Program-made: the position numbers and the translations under genes
In this document: piece after piece, positions 1-9,028 of the stretch
Position numbering within the stretch: position 1 is the stretch's first letter
Layout of the letters: each line of letters opens with the position of its first letter
The notes under the pieces: generated by a model
Told to the model about the DNA's origin: nothing
The model's database searches: none
What the model saw: only the letters and a program-made list of their open reading frames with translations
Origin: UMGS1532 sp045542355
Lineage (GTDB): Bacteria; Bacillota; Clostridia; Oscillospirales; Acutalibacteraceae
NCBI GenBank assembly: GCA_045542355.1
Contig: JAZQKX010000029.1
Coordinates: 62,001 to 126,000, forward strand
Direction: 5' to 3'
DNA length: 64,000 nucleotides

Positions 1-25
1 ACTATATGTAAAAGGAGATATAAAT

Positions 26-484
26 ATGGGATTTCTTGATAACCTGAAACAGTTAATGTTTACTACAGACGAGGGCGAAGAGTTAGAGAATGTGGCAGAG
101 GAGGAAACCGCAGAGGAGGTTGCCGCCGATTCCCGCATACGTCCTTTCCGCACTCAGAGGGAAAGCGCACAGCAACCCCGTCAGACTGTGGGCAGAATGA
201 AGGTAGTTTTAGCAAAGCCCGAAAGCATAACTAAGGACGGTCGCGCAGTTGCAGACCAGATTAAGGCAGGTTGCACAGTTATTCTCAACATGGAGAGCGC
301 AACCCCCGATAACTGCCGCCGACTGCTGGACTTTTTCAGCGGAGCTGCATATACCAACGACGCTATTTTGAAAAGAGCCTCCAACAGTACATATATGATT
401 ACTCCTAATTCCAACAGTGTTGATGTTATGGGTAACCTTATATTGGAGGAATTGGAGACTAACGAGCTCTATTTAGATGTCTGA
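26..484 (+). CDS. sepF: Cell division protein SepF
   Basis: A 152-residue protein with the SepF plan: an N-terminal amphipathic helix (MGFLDNLKQLMF) that in this family binds the membrane, an acidic variable linker to about residue 55, then the globular SepF domain (about 58-140) with the family segment FSGAAYTNDAILKR. SepF tethers and bundles FtsZ at the inner face of the division site. The start follows an AAAGGAG ribosome site at 12-18. It overlaps the next gene by 8 bases and opens a division/envelope operon. The usual neighbour ylmG (YggT family) is not between sepF and ylmH here. The gene begins close to the window edge, so its promoter is not visible. Confidence 0.96.
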   Translation: MGFLDNLKQLMFTTDEGEELENVAEEETAEEVAADSRIRPFRTQRESAQQPRQTVGRMKVVLAKPESITKDGRAVADQIKAGCTVILNMESATPDNCRRLLDFFSGAAYTNDAILKRASNSTYMITPNSNSVDVMGNLILEELETNELYLDV

Positions 485-1211
485 TATAGATATTTCGGTA
501 AAGCTCAAAGACGCGCGTCGCCTTTCGGAACAACGGGGAATTCCTAAATTTGTGGGTTTTCTCTCTCCGCAGGAGGTTTCGGAAGGGCTGAAAACCCTCA
601 GTGGCTGTAAGCACGGTGTGTTTGGTGGCTACGAGGGTGCGGAGAGAAGCTATATCGGGATTTTTCCCGACTGGTGCGACGGAGCAGATGATATATACCC
701 AATAATTCCAATAACCTTTACTTACCGTGAAATCGACCAGCTTTCCCACAGAGACTTTTTAGGCTCGGTTATGGCGCTGGGACTTCAGCGCTCCTCGGTG
801 GGAGATATTCTCATCGAAAAGGGCAGAGCGGTTATGTTCGTGTCAGAGGAAATTGCCGACTATATTCTCACCCAGCTTTCGAAGGTAGGCAGGGTGGGAG
901 TAAACCTTTTTAAAGGCTACAACGGTGAGCTTCCCGAGATGAGAGGTTTTAAAGAAGAAAGCGCCACGGTGGCATCCTTAAGATTGGATTGCGTTGTAGG
1001 GGCGCTGACGGGTAAAAGCAGAAGCACAGCCAGTGAGCTTATCTCGGCAGGATTGGTTTCGGTGAATTCCATCCAAGCGGGAAAGGTAACAATGAGCATA
1101 GAAGACCGAGATGTTTTAAGCATCCGAGGCTATGGCAGATTCGGGATTGTTTCGGGAAATGAATTTTCTAAAAAGGGTCGCATAATCCTCAGATGGAAAA
1201 AGTATATATAA
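477..1211 (+). CDS. ylmH: YlmH-family S4-domain RNA-binding protein
   Basis: A 244-residue homologue of YlmH, the conserved S4 RNA-binding protein of Gram-positive division clusters. The N-terminal two thirds carry the YlmH fold (FVGFLSPQE, then GGYEGAER at about 50). The C-terminal S4 domain starts near residue 165 with LRLDCVVGALTGKSR, the helix-turn type surface that holds rRNA or tRNA-like RNA. YlmH has been linked to ribosome-associated rescue of peptidyl-tRNA; that role is from the family and is not shown by this sequence. The ATG overlaps the sepF end, which implies translational coupling. Confidence 0.9.
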   Translation: MSDIDISVKLKDARRLSEQRGIPKFVGFLSPQEVSEGLKTLSGCKHGVFGGYEGAERSYIGIFPDWCDGADDIYPIIPITFTYREIDQLSHRDFLGSVMALGLQRSSVGDILIEKGRAVMFVSEEIADYILTQLSKVGRVGVNLFKGYNGELPEMRGFKEESATVASLRLDCVVGALTGKSRSTASELISAGLVSVNSIQAGKVTMSIEDRDVLSIRGYGRFGIVSGNEFSKKGRIILRWKKYI

Positions 1212-1286
1212 AATCAAAAACAAGGTGTGCCGCGCCTTAAATGCGGCATCGCATTGAAAAATGCGGGGAAGGATATGGTGAACAGC

Positions 1287-2129
1287 ATGACAGCAGAACA
1301 GGTACGCGGCGTAGTATTTCAAAATGCAGCCCTCGGTGGCTATAAAAAATCGGATGTAGATTTATTTTTGGAGGAGGTTGCAGTTTGCATCGAATCCATG
1401 ACCGCTAAAATCCGCGCTTTAGAAAAAGCAAAGTTTGACGCAGGACAAAAGGGAGCCCCTGTTCTGGATATCAAACCTGTTGAAGAAAAACCCGTAGTAG
1501 AGGAAGTAAAACCCGAACCTCAGGTACATACTTCGGATATCGGCATTTCTGACAACGGTCTCCAGAGTCTTCTTATCCGCGCTCAGAAATTGGCAGAGCA
1601 GATTGAACTGGAGGCTCGCAGTGCGGCAGAAGAACTGCTTAATAAATCTGCAGAAGATGCAAAGGATATTATTGCCAGAGCAGACAGTCAGGCTGAAGAT
1701 ACCATGGAAAAGGCAAATGCGATCTTAGCAGAAGCCGAGCGCAAGGAAGCCTCTATCAGCGCCGCCGCCAGAGCGGAGGCTGAGAATATAATTAACGAAG
1801 CGGTTGCCCGTTCTGGACAGATGCTCACCTCCACCAGAGAAAAATTAAAGGCTGAGCAGGAGATGTGCGAAAAGCTTCGTCTTGAATTCTCTCAGGTACG
1901 CAATGTTATCGTTGGCTTCTATGAGGAACAGTTAGAGGAGCTCCGCTCAATAGATTTAGAAAACGTAGCGGCAAGTGAGCCTGTGGCAGAGGCACCTCAG
2001 GATGTAGAGTTGGATTTATCCCAATCCGAGGAGTATCAAGAGGAGTCGGCTGAGGATATTTCTTCGGTTTCTAACGATGAGCCCGAGGAAGAAATCCAAT
2101 TTGATCTTTCAAGCTTTTCCGAAGAATAA
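1287..2129 (+). CDS. divIVA: DivIVA-like coiled-coil polarity/division protein
   Basis: About 280 residues from the chosen ATG (MTAEQVRGVVF). The N-terminal lipid-binding segment reads NAALGGYKKSDVDLFLEEV, the DivIVA signature. A long, strongly charged Ala/Glu/Lys coiled coil (about 95-230) follows, then an acidic tail rich in Glu and Ser. DivIVA marks negatively curved membrane at septa and poles and recruits division or wall-synthesis partners. An in-frame frame runs back to 1227, with ATG at 1275 and GTG at 1278, but the GAAGGA site at 1268-1273 lies too close to those and fits 1287 better. Exact start is uncertain by four codons. Third gene of the sepF-ylmH-divIVA-lspA-rluD run. Confidence 0.88.
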   Translation: MTAEQVRGVVFQNAALGGYKKSDVDLFLEEVAVCIESMTAKIRALEKAKFDAGQKGAPVLDIKPVEEKPVVEEVKPEPQVHTSDIGISDNGLQSLLIRAQKLAEQIELEARSAAEELLNKSAEDAKDIIARADSQAEDTMEKANAILAEAERKEASISAAARAEAENIINEAVARSGQMLTSTREKLKAEQEMCEKLRLEFSQVRNVIVGFYEEQLEELRSIDLENVAASEPVAEAPQDVELDLSQSEEYQEESAEDISSVSNDEPEEEIQFDLSSFSEE

Positions 2130-2150
2130 TTTTGAAGGGAATCTATCGGC

Positions 2151-2651
2151 ATGTCAATTATCATCCCTGCGGCGGTAGGTATACTTATGCTTATTGCCGA
2201 CCAAATCACAAAGGCTGTGGTGGTCTCTTATTTCAGCGGTGCAAATGCGAGTGTGCCTGTAATAAAGGGTGTGCTAAGCTTTTGCTTCGTGGAGAACAAT
2301 GGCGCAGGCTTCAGCATACTTGCGGGTAATACCCTGTTTTTAATAATATTCACCGCAGTTGCCATGGTGCTTGTGGCTTATCTCCTTTTTAGCCGCAGGT
2401 TCCATAGTCCTCTCACCGACTGGGGCTTTTGCCTCATACTGTCGGGTGGCTTGGGCAATTTTATAGACCGCGTGTGCAGAGACGGTCTGGTGGTTGACTT
2501 TATAAAAACCGATTTCATGAATTTCCCTGTTTTTAATGTGGCAGATATTTGCGTAACGGTAGGCGCGGCTTTTGTAATACTCTACTTTGTGCTGGATACC
2601 GTTAGGGAATATAAAACCAAAAAGGGTAGTGTCGACAATGGAAACGCGTGA
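2151..2651 (+). CDS. lspA: Lipoprotein signal peptidase (signal peptidase II)
   Basis: A 166-residue four-helix membrane aspartyl protease that cleaves the signal peptide of prolipoproteins after diacylglyceryl transfer. Family blocks are all present: DQITK in the first helix, VENNGAGFSIL, GGLGNFIDRV, VVDFI and FNVADICVTVG. The two catalytic aspartates are the Asp of VVDF and the Asp of FNVAD. Length matches the family. It sits 21 bases after divIVA and its 3' end overlaps the next gene by 14 bases. A likely client, a lipoprotein with an LAAC lipobox, is encoded at the right end of the window. Confidence 0.95.
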   Translation: MSIIIPAAVGILMLIADQITKAVVVSYFSGANASVPVIKGVLSFCFVENNGAGFSILAGNTLFLIIFTAVAMVLVAYLLFSRRFHSPLTDWGFCLILSGGLGNFIDRVCRDGLVVDFIKTDFMNFPVFNVADICVTVGAAFVILYFVLDTVREYKTKKGSVDNGNA

Positions 2652-3549
2652 ATTAACGGCAACCCTTGGTGGCGACAGGCTTGATAGCTTTTTGGCGGAG
2701 GCTATAGAGGATATTACCCGAAGCGCGGTAACAGCGCTCATAGAAAAGGGCGGTGTCACGGTAAACGGCGCTCCGGTAAAAAAGAACTATAAGCTTCGGG
2801 AGGGAGACTGCGTTTCGGTTACACTTCCAGACCCCGTGCCTTTAGATGTAGAGCCCGAAAATATCCCACTGGAGATTCTATATGAGGATGGACATCTGTT
2901 GGTGGTTAATAAACCCAAAGGTATGGTTGTGCATCCCGCCGCGGGAAACTACAATCATACCCTTGTTAATGCTCTGCTCCACCATTGCGAGGGCAGTCTG
3001 TCGGGCATCAACGGTGTGCTCCGCCCAGGCATAGTTCATAGGATTGATAAGGATACCAGCGGTCTTTTGATGGTGGCGAAGAATGACATGGCGCACCGAT
3101 TTTTAGCAGAGCAGATAAAGGAGCATTCCTTTACCCGCGAATACGAGGCGGTTGTGTTGGGCAATATTAAGACCGACCGCGGAACGGTGAGCGCCCCCAT
3201 AGGCAGACACCCTCAAAAGCGTAAGCAGATGGCGGTGACCTATAAGAATTCAAAGGATGCCACCACCCACTATGAGGTTATCGAAAGGTACAAAGGCTTT
3301 ACCCATGTAAGACTCCGTTTAGAAACAGGCAGAACCCACCAGATTCGCGTTCACATGGCGCACCTGGGTCACCCCGTTGCAGGGGATACCGTCTACGGTG
3401 GCGCCAAAAATACCCACGGTCTTGAGGGTCAATGCCTCCATGCAAGAAAAATAGGCTTTATTCACCCCGAGAGCCGTGAATATATGGAGTTCCAGAGTGA
3501 ATTGCCAAATTATTTTACTGAATTCTTAAGAAAGCGAGAGCTGCTGTAG
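2638..3549 (+). CDS. RluD-family 23S rRNA pseudouridine synthase
   Basis: 303 residues from ATG 2638 (METRELTATLGG). This start is preferred over an in-frame ATG 17 codons upstream because the extra residues lie wholly inside lspA. An N-terminal S4 RNA-binding domain (about 1-75) is followed by the RluA/RluD catalytic core with HRIDKDTSGLLMVAKN, whose Asp is the nucleophile, and RLETGRTHQIRVHM further on. It isomerises specific uridines in large-subunit rRNA. The pairing of lspA with an RluD-like (YlyB) gene is common in Firmicutes. Which uridine it modifies cannot be read from sequence. Confidence 0.92.
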   Translation: METRELTATLGGDRLDSFLAEAIEDITRSAVTALIEKGGVTVNGAPVKKNYKLREGDCVSVTLPDPVPLDVEPENIPLEILYEDGHLLVVNKPKGMVVHPAAGNYNHTLVNALLHHCEGSLSGINGVLRPGIVHRIDKDTSGLLMVAKNDMAHRFLAEQIKEHSFTREYEAVVLGNIKTDRGTVSAPIGRHPQKRKQMAVTYKNSKDATTHYEVIERYKGFTHVRLRLETGRTHQIRVHMAHLGHPVAGDTVYGGAKNTHGLEGQCLHARKIGFIHPESREYMEFQSELPNYFTEFLRKRELL

Positions 3550-4362
3550 ATGGGTATTTTTGACGGTTGCCTGTTGATTTCCGACATTGACGGCACTCTT
3601 TACCACGACAACAAGATTCCTCACGCTAATTTAGAAGCCATCGAGTTTTTTAAAGCACAGGGCGGTATGTTTTCTATTGCAACAGGCAGAGGAATCAAAA
3701 TAGCCAAACAGATTTGCCGAGATGCAAGGGTAAACGCCCCCGTTATTACTACCAACGGCGGTGTGATATACGATGGTGTGCAGGACAAAATTCTTCATGC
3801 CACATACCTCACCGACGCCGCCTGTGAAATGATAAAGGAAACGGTTAGGAAATATCCACGCCTTGGCGGACTTGTGACGGTGGATGACGAGGTTCTGACC
3901 CTTAACGATACCCCCGATGTTGAGGCAGTGCGGATTTACGACAGTTTGGATTTTACCCCCGTAGAAAATACTAATAAAAAATGGCAGAAGATTCTCTACG
4001 TAATGAACGACTTGGAGCATCTGGAAGAAATCAAGAAGTATCTTGACGAGGTAAAGCTTCCTGAGGTAAGATATGTACCGAGCGCCCCCAACTACTATGA
4101 GGTGTTGCCAGAGGGGATAAACAAGGCTACCAACATTGGAAAATTAGCCCAGCTGATTCCAAGAGAAATTAAGAAAATTTTCACCATTGGTGATTATTAT
4201 AATGATACTGAAATGATAAAAGCGGCGGATATCGGCGCAGTTACCGCTGAAGCCCCCGAGGACCTTAAAGCGATGGCGGATTATATTTCTGTCAGCGTTA
4301 CCGAGGGCGCCGTAGCAGATTTCATTTATCATTTGAAGAACAACATATTAAGGAAAGGATGA
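3550..4362 (+). CDS. Cof-type HAD-superfamily phosphatase
   Basis: 270 residues of the Cof/YidA HAD subfamily. Motif I reads SDIDGTLYHDN with both catalytic aspartates, motif II is ITTNGG, and the late motif is FTIGDYYNDTEMIKAADIG, which binds Mg2+. The type C2 cap lies between about residues 85 and 190. Members dephosphorylate sugar phosphates, FMN or PLP; the substrate cannot be assigned. The ATG directly follows the stop of the pseudouridine synthase, and the gene ends next to the transketolase start, so it is probably in the same transcript. Confidence 0.88.
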   Translation: MGIFDGCLLISDIDGTLYHDNKIPHANLEAIEFFKAQGGMFSIATGRGIKIAKQICRDARVNAPVITTNGGVIYDGVQDKILHATYLTDAACEMIKETVRKYPRLGGLVTVDDEVLTLNDTPDVEAVRIYDSLDFTPVENTNKKWQKILYVMNDLEHLEEIKKYLDEVKLPEVRYVPSAPNYYEVLPEGINKATNIGKLAQLIPREIKKIFTIGDYYNDTEMIKAADIGAVTAEAPEDLKAMADYISVSVTEGAVADFIYHLKNNILRKG

Positions 4363-4367
4363 TTGTA

Positions 4368-5213
4368 ATGGATAAGGCTTTGAAGCTATCCTTGCAAAAA
4401 ACTGCATGTAAGGTAAGAATGGGAGTAATCTCCGCCACCTTTAATGCAAAGTCGGGTCACCCGGGCGGTTCTCTTTCTATCGCCGAAATACTGACCTATC
4501 TCTATTTCAAGGAGATGAACATTGATCCTCAAAACCCTAAAAAGGCTGACCGTGACAGGCTTGTGCTTTCCAAGGGCCACGCCGCACCTGGACTTTATTC
4601 AGTATTGGCTCAGCGCGGATACTTTGAGGTGGCAGAACTGAATACTCTGCGCAAACCCGATTCAAGACTTCAGGGTCATCCCGACATGAAGCACATTCCT
4701 GGTGTAGATATGTCTTCAGGCTCTTTGGGTCAGGGCATTTCTGCCGCTTGTGGTATGGCTCTTTCGTCTAAGCACTTTGGCGAAGGCTTTAGAGTATATG
4801 CTATAGTGGGCGACGGCGAAGCAGAGGAAGGTCAGGTTTGGGAGGCAACAATGTTTGCCGCAGCAAAAAAGCTCGACAATCTTGTGTGCTTTATCGACTA
4901 CAACGGTCTTCAGATAGACGGAACTGTAGAAGAGGTTCTTAATCCTGCTCCTTTTGAAGATAAGTTCAAGTCATTCGGCTGGAATGTTATCACCATAGAC
5001 GGTCACGATTTCGACCAAATTGAGGCCGCTCTCGAAAACGCTAAGGCAACTAAGGGCGTTCCCACCGCAATCATTGCTAAGACCGTTAAGGGTAAGGGCG
5101 TATCTTATATGGAAAATCAAATAAGTTGGCACGGCTCAGCCCCCAATGCCGAACAGGCAGAACAGGCTATGGCAGAGCTTAATGCAGTTCTTACAGAATT
5201 GGAGGGCAAATAA
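4368..5213 (+). CDS. Transketolase, N-terminal (TPP-binding) subunit
   Basis: 281 residues from ATG 4368, chosen because AGGAAAGGA (4351-4359) is well spaced from it and overlaps the in-frame ATG at 4359. It is the first half of a split transketolase. Visible features are the TPP pyrophosphate region SGHPGGSLS near residue 25, LSKGHAAPGLY, GSLGQGISAACGMAL, and the Mg2+-TPP motif GDGEAEEGQVWE. Together with the next gene it forms the enzyme that moves two-carbon units between pentose phosphates and glycolytic sugars. Split transketolases are usual in Clostridia. Confidence 0.95.
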   Translation: MDKALKLSLQKTACKVRMGVISATFNAKSGHPGGSLSIAEILTYLYFKEMNIDPQNPKKADRDRLVLSKGHAAPGLYSVLAQRGYFEVAELNTLRKPDSRLQGHPDMKHIPGVDMSSGSLGQGISAACGMALSSKHFGEGFRVYAIVGDGEAEEGQVWEATMFAAAKKLDNLVCFIDYNGLQIDGTVEEVLNPAPFEDKFKSFGWNVITIDGHDFDQIEAALENAKATKGVPTAIIAKTVKGKGVSYMENQISWHGSAPNAEQAEQAMAELNAVLTELEGK

Positions 5214-6158
5214 ATGGCAGACGTAATTAAAATGGCTACCCGCGATGCCTATGGTAAGGCGCTTGTTGAAGCGGGTAAGATAAATGAAGATTTCATCGTT
5301 TTGGATGCCGACCTTGCCGCCGCAACCAAAACAGGTGTGTTCAAAAAGGAATTTCCGGATAGATTTTACGATTGCGGAATTGCCGAAGGCAACATGATTA
5401 GCATTGCCGCAGGTGTTGCCGCAACAGGTAAAAGGGTTTTCGCAAGTAGCTTTGCAATGTTTGCCGCAGGTCGTGCTTTCGAGCAGGTGCGCAACTCAAT
5501 CGGCTACCCCCACTTAAAGGTTATCATCGGCGCTACCCATGCAGGTATTTCTGTTGGTGAAGACGGTGCAACCCACCAGTGTAACGAGGACATCGCTTTA
5601 ATGCGCACAATCCCCGGTATGACCATTATCAACCCTGCAGATGCCACAGAGGCACGAGCCGCAGTTATGGCAGCATTAGAGCTTGACGGCCCCGCATATA
5701 TCCGTTTTGGCAGACTCGCAGTTCCCGTAATTTTCGACGAGAGCTACGATTTCCAGGTTGGCAAGGGTGTAGAGCTCCGCGAGGGAAATGATGTGACAAT
5801 CGTTGCAACAGGACTTCTTGTTAACGAAGCTTTACAGGCTTATGATTTGCTTAAAGAAGAGGGAATCAATGCCCGTATCATCAACATCCACACCATCAAA
5901 CCCCTTGATGAAGAAATCATCTTGAAGGCAGCAAAGGAAACAGGTGCCATAGTTACCGCCGAGGAACATTCCGTTATCGGTGGCCTTGGCTCGGCAGTTT
6001 GCGATGTAACCGCAGAAAACTGCCCCGTTCCTGTTGTTAAGGTCGGTGTTAAGGATACTTTTGGCAAGTCAGGTCCTGCCGATGTTCTGCTTGACGAGTT
6101 TGGACTTCGCGCCAAGGATTTGGTTGATGCCGCTAAAAAGGCAATCGCCAAGAAATAA
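5214..6158 (+). CDS. Transketolase, C-terminal (pyrimidine-binding) subunit
   Basis: 314 residues, beginning at the ATG that directly abuts the TAA of the preceding gene. It carries the Pyr domain (DADLAAATKTG, DCGIAEGNMISIAAGVA, with the glutamate of AEGNM activating TPP) and the transketolase C-terminal domain (IVTAEEHSVIGGLG). It forms the second chain of the split transketolase. The pair ends the operon at a strong bidirectional hairpin (6175-6208). Confidence 0.95.
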   Translation: MADVIKMATRDAYGKALVEAGKINEDFIVLDADLAAATKTGVFKKEFPDRFYDCGIAEGNMISIAAGVAATGKRVFASSFAMFAAGRAFEQVRNSIGYPHLKVIIGATHAGISVGEDGATHQCNEDIALMRTIPGMTIINPADATEARAAVMAALELDGPAYIRFGRLAVPVIFDESYDFQVGKGVELREGNDVTIVATGLLVNEALQAYDLLKEEGINARIINIHTIKPLDEEIILKAAKETGAIVTAEEHSVIGGLGSAVCDVTAENCPVPVVKVGVKDTFGKSGPADVLLDEFGLRAKDLVDAAKKAIAKK

Positions 6159-6174
6159 ACCTAAGGTAATATAT

Positions 6175-6208
6175 AAGACGGCTTTCTTTTTAGGGAGAAA
6201 GCCGTCTT
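6175..6208. terminator. Bidirectional terminator between transketolase and a HAD gene
   Basis: Perfect 13-bp arms AAGACGGCTTTCT (6175-6187) and AGAAAGCCGTCTT (6196-6208) around an 8-base loop, with T-rich flanks on both strands. It lies between two convergent genes and can end both transcripts. Confidence 0.85.
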
Positions 6209-6216
6209 TGTTAATG

Positions 6217-6867
6217 TCACATATTAAGAATTAACTTTGTAATTTCATCAGGGGAGTTGACTATGTAGTCGGCTCCTGCTTGTTTTAATTCCAGCGTATC
6301 GCCGAAGCCGTAGGTGACGCCTATTGACTCCATATGGAAATGACGGGCGCCCTCAATATCATGGTGACGGTCACCTATCATAATGGCAGAGTCCATTTTC
6401 TTTAAATCCAACAGTCGTATAACTTCGCCGATAACATCTATCTTATTATGGATATTTCCGTGTAAATCTGCCCCCACTAAAAGCTCAAAGTATTTTGCCA
6501 AATCGAAATGCTCTAAAATTCTTTTGGCAAAATTGAGAGGCTTTGCGGTGGCTAGTATCACTTGTTTTCCACTCTCTTTGATGCTGTGGAGCATTTCGGA
6601 AACTCCGTCATAAACTCTGTTTTCAAAAAGCCCCACCGTGCTGTATCGCTCTCGGTATCGGGCGACCGTCTTTTCCGATTCCTCGGCGCTGAGTCCCGCG
6701 TATTCCGAAAAGGCTTCTAAGAGGGGAGGCCCTATGAATTTTCTCAATGTTTCGTAGGGCAACTCAATTCCGTAAGGCTCCAATGCATACCTTACGCAGT
6801 TTAATATTCCCTCCTCGGAATCGGTAAGGGTGCCGTCTAAATCGAAAAGAATGTATTTTTTATTCAT
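6217..6867 (-). CDS. HAD hydrolase, phosphoglycolate phosphatase-like
   Basis: 216 residues with HAD motif I FDLDGTLTDSEEG at residues 8-20, motif II ILATAKP, a conserved Lys, and motif III/IV MIGDRHHDIEGARH. The small helical C1 cap (about 18-85) is typical of the Gph/PpaX/beta-phosphoglucomutase group. It probably hydrolyses a small phosphomonoester in the cytosol; the substrate is unknown. Its start overlaps the end of the YihY gene by 8 bases, so the two minus-strand genes are co-transcribed. Confidence 0.85.
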   Translation of the reverse strand: MNKKYILFDLDGTLTDSEEGILNCVRYALEPYGIELPYETLRKFIGPPLLEAFSEYAGLSAEESEKTVARYRERYSTVGLFENRVYDGVSEMLHSIKESGKQVILATAKPLNFAKRILEHFDLAKYFELLVGADLHGNIHNKIDVIGEVIRLLDLKKMDSAIMIGDRHHDIEGARHFHMESIGVTYGFGDTLELKQAGADYIVNSPDEITKLILNM

Positions 6868-7699
6868 TGGTTTTCCTCATTTCCCGAAGTGTTATTAATT
6901 GGGCATTTACTTCTGCGCCTAAATAGAAAATATATATGCTGAAATAAAGCCACCAGAGCCAGAGTATTGCAATGGCGAGACCGCCGTAGATATAAGAAAT
7001 ATTTGAAAAATAACGAAGATATATAGGATAAACTAAAGAAAAAACGTACCAGCTAACGGTTGCCATCAGAGAACCTGGTAAATGAGAAAGTATTTTGCTT
7101 TTTGTTTTTGGTATGAATGAGTAGAACATGGATACCACAAATAGCAAAAGCAAAAAGGACAATAGCTTTGGGATGAGATTTAATAAAAAACTCACAAAAT
7201 CACAGTTGGAATGTAACAGAACATACCCCCAAAGTCTCTGCACCAACACCGAAAGGCTTATTATGATTAGCAACAGTATTAAAAACAGCAGGGTGTAGAG
7301 CAGGGATATGCCCCGAAGCAAAAAATAGTTTCGGTTTTCTTCATATTTATATATGCGGTTTAGTGCCAGGGTTATGGAATATATAAACCCCGAAGCCGAC
7401 CAAAGCAGGGTGACCACCGTTAGGGAAACCGCAAGTCTTCCAATGCGCCCGAAAATTTGAGATACCGAATCGGCAATGATGCCTTGGAAGGCTTTTGGTG
7501 CCAGTCCTTGCAAAAGTGCAAGAAGCTCGTTTTCACCCAAGCCTGTATGCTTAATTAGAGCCAACATAAGTATCAGTAGGGGGAACACCGATATTATAAG
7601 GAACAATGCAGAGTGTCCCGAATGGGCAGAAACATAATCGGCTCTGGATTTCCTCGATATGGTTGTCACAAAGTGGAATGTACGATGTAAGAATTTCAT
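6860..7699 (-). CDS. YihY/BrkB-family inner membrane protein
   Basis: 279 residues with six predicted hydrophobic segments and the YihY family pattern: SRKSRADYVSAHSGHSALFLIISVF is replaced here by the same arrangement of a short basic N-terminus and a first membrane helix near 27-45, then GLGENELLALLQGL, VTLLWSASGFIYSITLALNRIY and a final helix before LGAEVNAQL. Earlier naming as ribonuclease BN is no longer accepted for this family, and its biochemical role is unsettled. It is the promoter-proximal gene of a two-gene minus-strand unit with the HAD hydrolase. Confidence 0.85.
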   Translation of the reverse strand: MKFLHRTFHFVTTISRKSRADYVSAHSGHSALFLIISVFPLLILMLALIKHTGLGENELLALLQGLAPKAFQGIIADSVSQIFGRIGRLAVSLTVVTLLWSASGFIYSITLALNRIYKYEENRNYFLLRGISLLYTLLFLILLLIIISLSVLVQRLWGYVLLHSNCDFVSFLLNLIPKLLSFLLLLFVVSMFYSFIPKTKSKILSHLPGSLMATVSWYVFSLVYPIYLRYFSNISYIYGGLAIAILWLWWLYFSIYIFYLGAEVNAQLITLREMRKTNE

Positions 7700-7856
7700 T
7701 TTTTGCTCACTCCGAGGGTACAGTATATATTATATAGTATGGTCAATATTTTCTCAATACAAAAAAACAAACATTTTCCTTTTTCAAAAATTTAGTTTAG
7801 AGGATATCATCGTAAGTATTGGAAAAACTTTTAATATCACTTTTTGAAAAGGAATA

Positions 7857-7885
7857 TTGCATTAAATGAAAACGTGTAGTAAAAT
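7857..7885 (+). promoter_or_regulatory. Promoter of the SPFH gene
   Basis: TTGCAT (7857-7862), 17-base spacer, TAAAAT (7880-7885), 31 bases before the start codon and followed by the ribosome site TTGGAGG. Confidence 0.65.
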
Positions 7886-7916
7886 AAACTTAACAAAAAG
7901 TATTGGAGGCATTTAA

Positions 7917-8825
7917 ATGTTATTAGTAATTTTGGCTTTGATTTTGGTAGTACTTATTTGCAATGTGCGTATTGTTCCACAGGCAACCGAGTATGTTATC
8001 GAGCGCCTTGGAAAATACCAGCATACCTGGGGAGCAGGGATCCATATAAAAATTCCTTTAATAGACCGAATTTCAAAGAAAATAACCCTGAAGGAGCAGG
8101 TGCTTGATTCACCGCCACAGCCCGTTATCACAAAGGATAATGTCACCATGCAGATAGACACTGTTGTTTACTATCGCATTTTCGATGCAAAAACCTACAC
8201 CTACGGCGTTGTAAATCCTGTGAACGCTCTGTCAAACCTCACCGCAACCACCCTGAGAAACATTGTTGGTGAGCTGGAGCTGGACGGAACCCTTACTTCC
8301 CGCGACACCATCAACAGCCGTATGACCTCAATACTTGACGAGGCCACCGATAAGTGGGGTATCAAGGTGACCCGAGTTGAACTCAAAAACATTATTCCCC
8401 CTGCAGAAATCCAGAACGCAATGGAAAAACAGATGAAGGCAGAACGTGACCGCCGTCAGACAATTTTGGAGGCCGAGGGTCACAAAGCAGCCGCCATCAC
8501 CCGAGCAGAGGGCGATAAGCAGGCGATGATTTTGGCGGCTGAGGGTGAAAGAGATGCAAGGATTGCCCGTGCTGAGGGTGAAGCCAAGGCTATATTTCTT
8601 TCCAAACAGGCAGAGGCAGATGGCTTAAAGCTTCTCAAGGATGTTGGAGTTGACCATCCTGTTCTTGAACTCAAGAAGTATGAGGCGCTTGTGAATCTTT
8701 CAAACGGCACAGCCTCTAAGCTTATCATCCCCACCGACGCGGTTAATGCCGTGACAAACAATGTTTTGTTCAGCGAATCTACTGGACTCGGCGACGCCAC
8801 AAAGCCTGTAACCAAAAAGAAGTAA
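7917..8825 (+). CDS. SPFH/band 7 (stomatin-like) membrane protein
   Basis: 302 residues: one N-terminal membrane anchor (about 2-18), then the SPFH domain (QATEYVIERLGKYQHTWGAGIH through ELKNIIPPAEIQNAME, split here only in description), and a charged Ala/Glu coiled coil (EGHKAAAITRAEGDKQAM region, about 180-240). The YbbK/stomatin class forms membrane-associated oligomers thought to organise lipid microdomains or hold membrane proteases. The NfeD partner often found next to such genes is absent. It is a single-gene unit with its own promoter and terminator. Start fixed by a TTGGAGG site. Confidence 0.9.
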   Translation: MLLVILALILVVLICNVRIVPQATEYVIERLGKYQHTWGAGIHIKIPLIDRISKKITLKEQVLDSPPQPVITKDNVTMQIDTVVYYRIFDAKTYTYGVVNPVNALSNLTATTLRNIVGELELDGTLTSRDTINSRMTSILDEATDKWGIKVTRVELKNIIPPAEIQNAMEKQMKAERDRRQTILEAEGHKAAAITRAEGDKQAMILAAEGERDARIARAEGEAKAIFLSKQAEADGLKLLKDVGVDHPVLELKKYEALVNLSNGTASKLIIPTDAVNAVTNNVLFSESTGLGDATKPVTKKK

Positions 8826-8852
8826 TACCCCTTGTTGCGATTAACGATATAC

Positions 8853-8884
8853 AAAAAAGCTGTGAACCATTTCACAGCTTTTTT
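8853..8884 (+). terminator. Terminator after the SPFH gene
   Basis: Perfect arms AAAAAAGCTGTGAA (8853-8866) and TTCACAGCTTTTTT (8871-8884) around CCAT, ending in a T run. Confidence 0.85.
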
Positions 8885-8971
8885 TACTTATCAAATATTA
8901 TCGTGAAATCAGATCTATTTTAAGAATCTTTTGTACTTTTCTCATAAATTTTCATAAAACTTAATATTCCG

Positions 8972-9000
8972 TTGACTATGTGTCCTAATAAGTGTATAAT
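8972..9000 (+). promoter_or_regulatory. Promoter of the MATE exporter gene
   Basis: TTGACT (8972-8977), 17-base spacer, consensus TATAAT (8995-9000). Because it lies inside the longest reading frame of the downstream gene, it rules out starts before 9029. Confidence 0.8.
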
Positions 9001-9028
9001 ATCTTCTTGTAAAAGGAGTAAGAAATTA

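Noticed and set aside
8972..9028. Longer N-terminus for the MATE protein
   Set aside because: These codons contain the -35 and -10 boxes of its own promoter, and the ribosome site fits ATG 9029.
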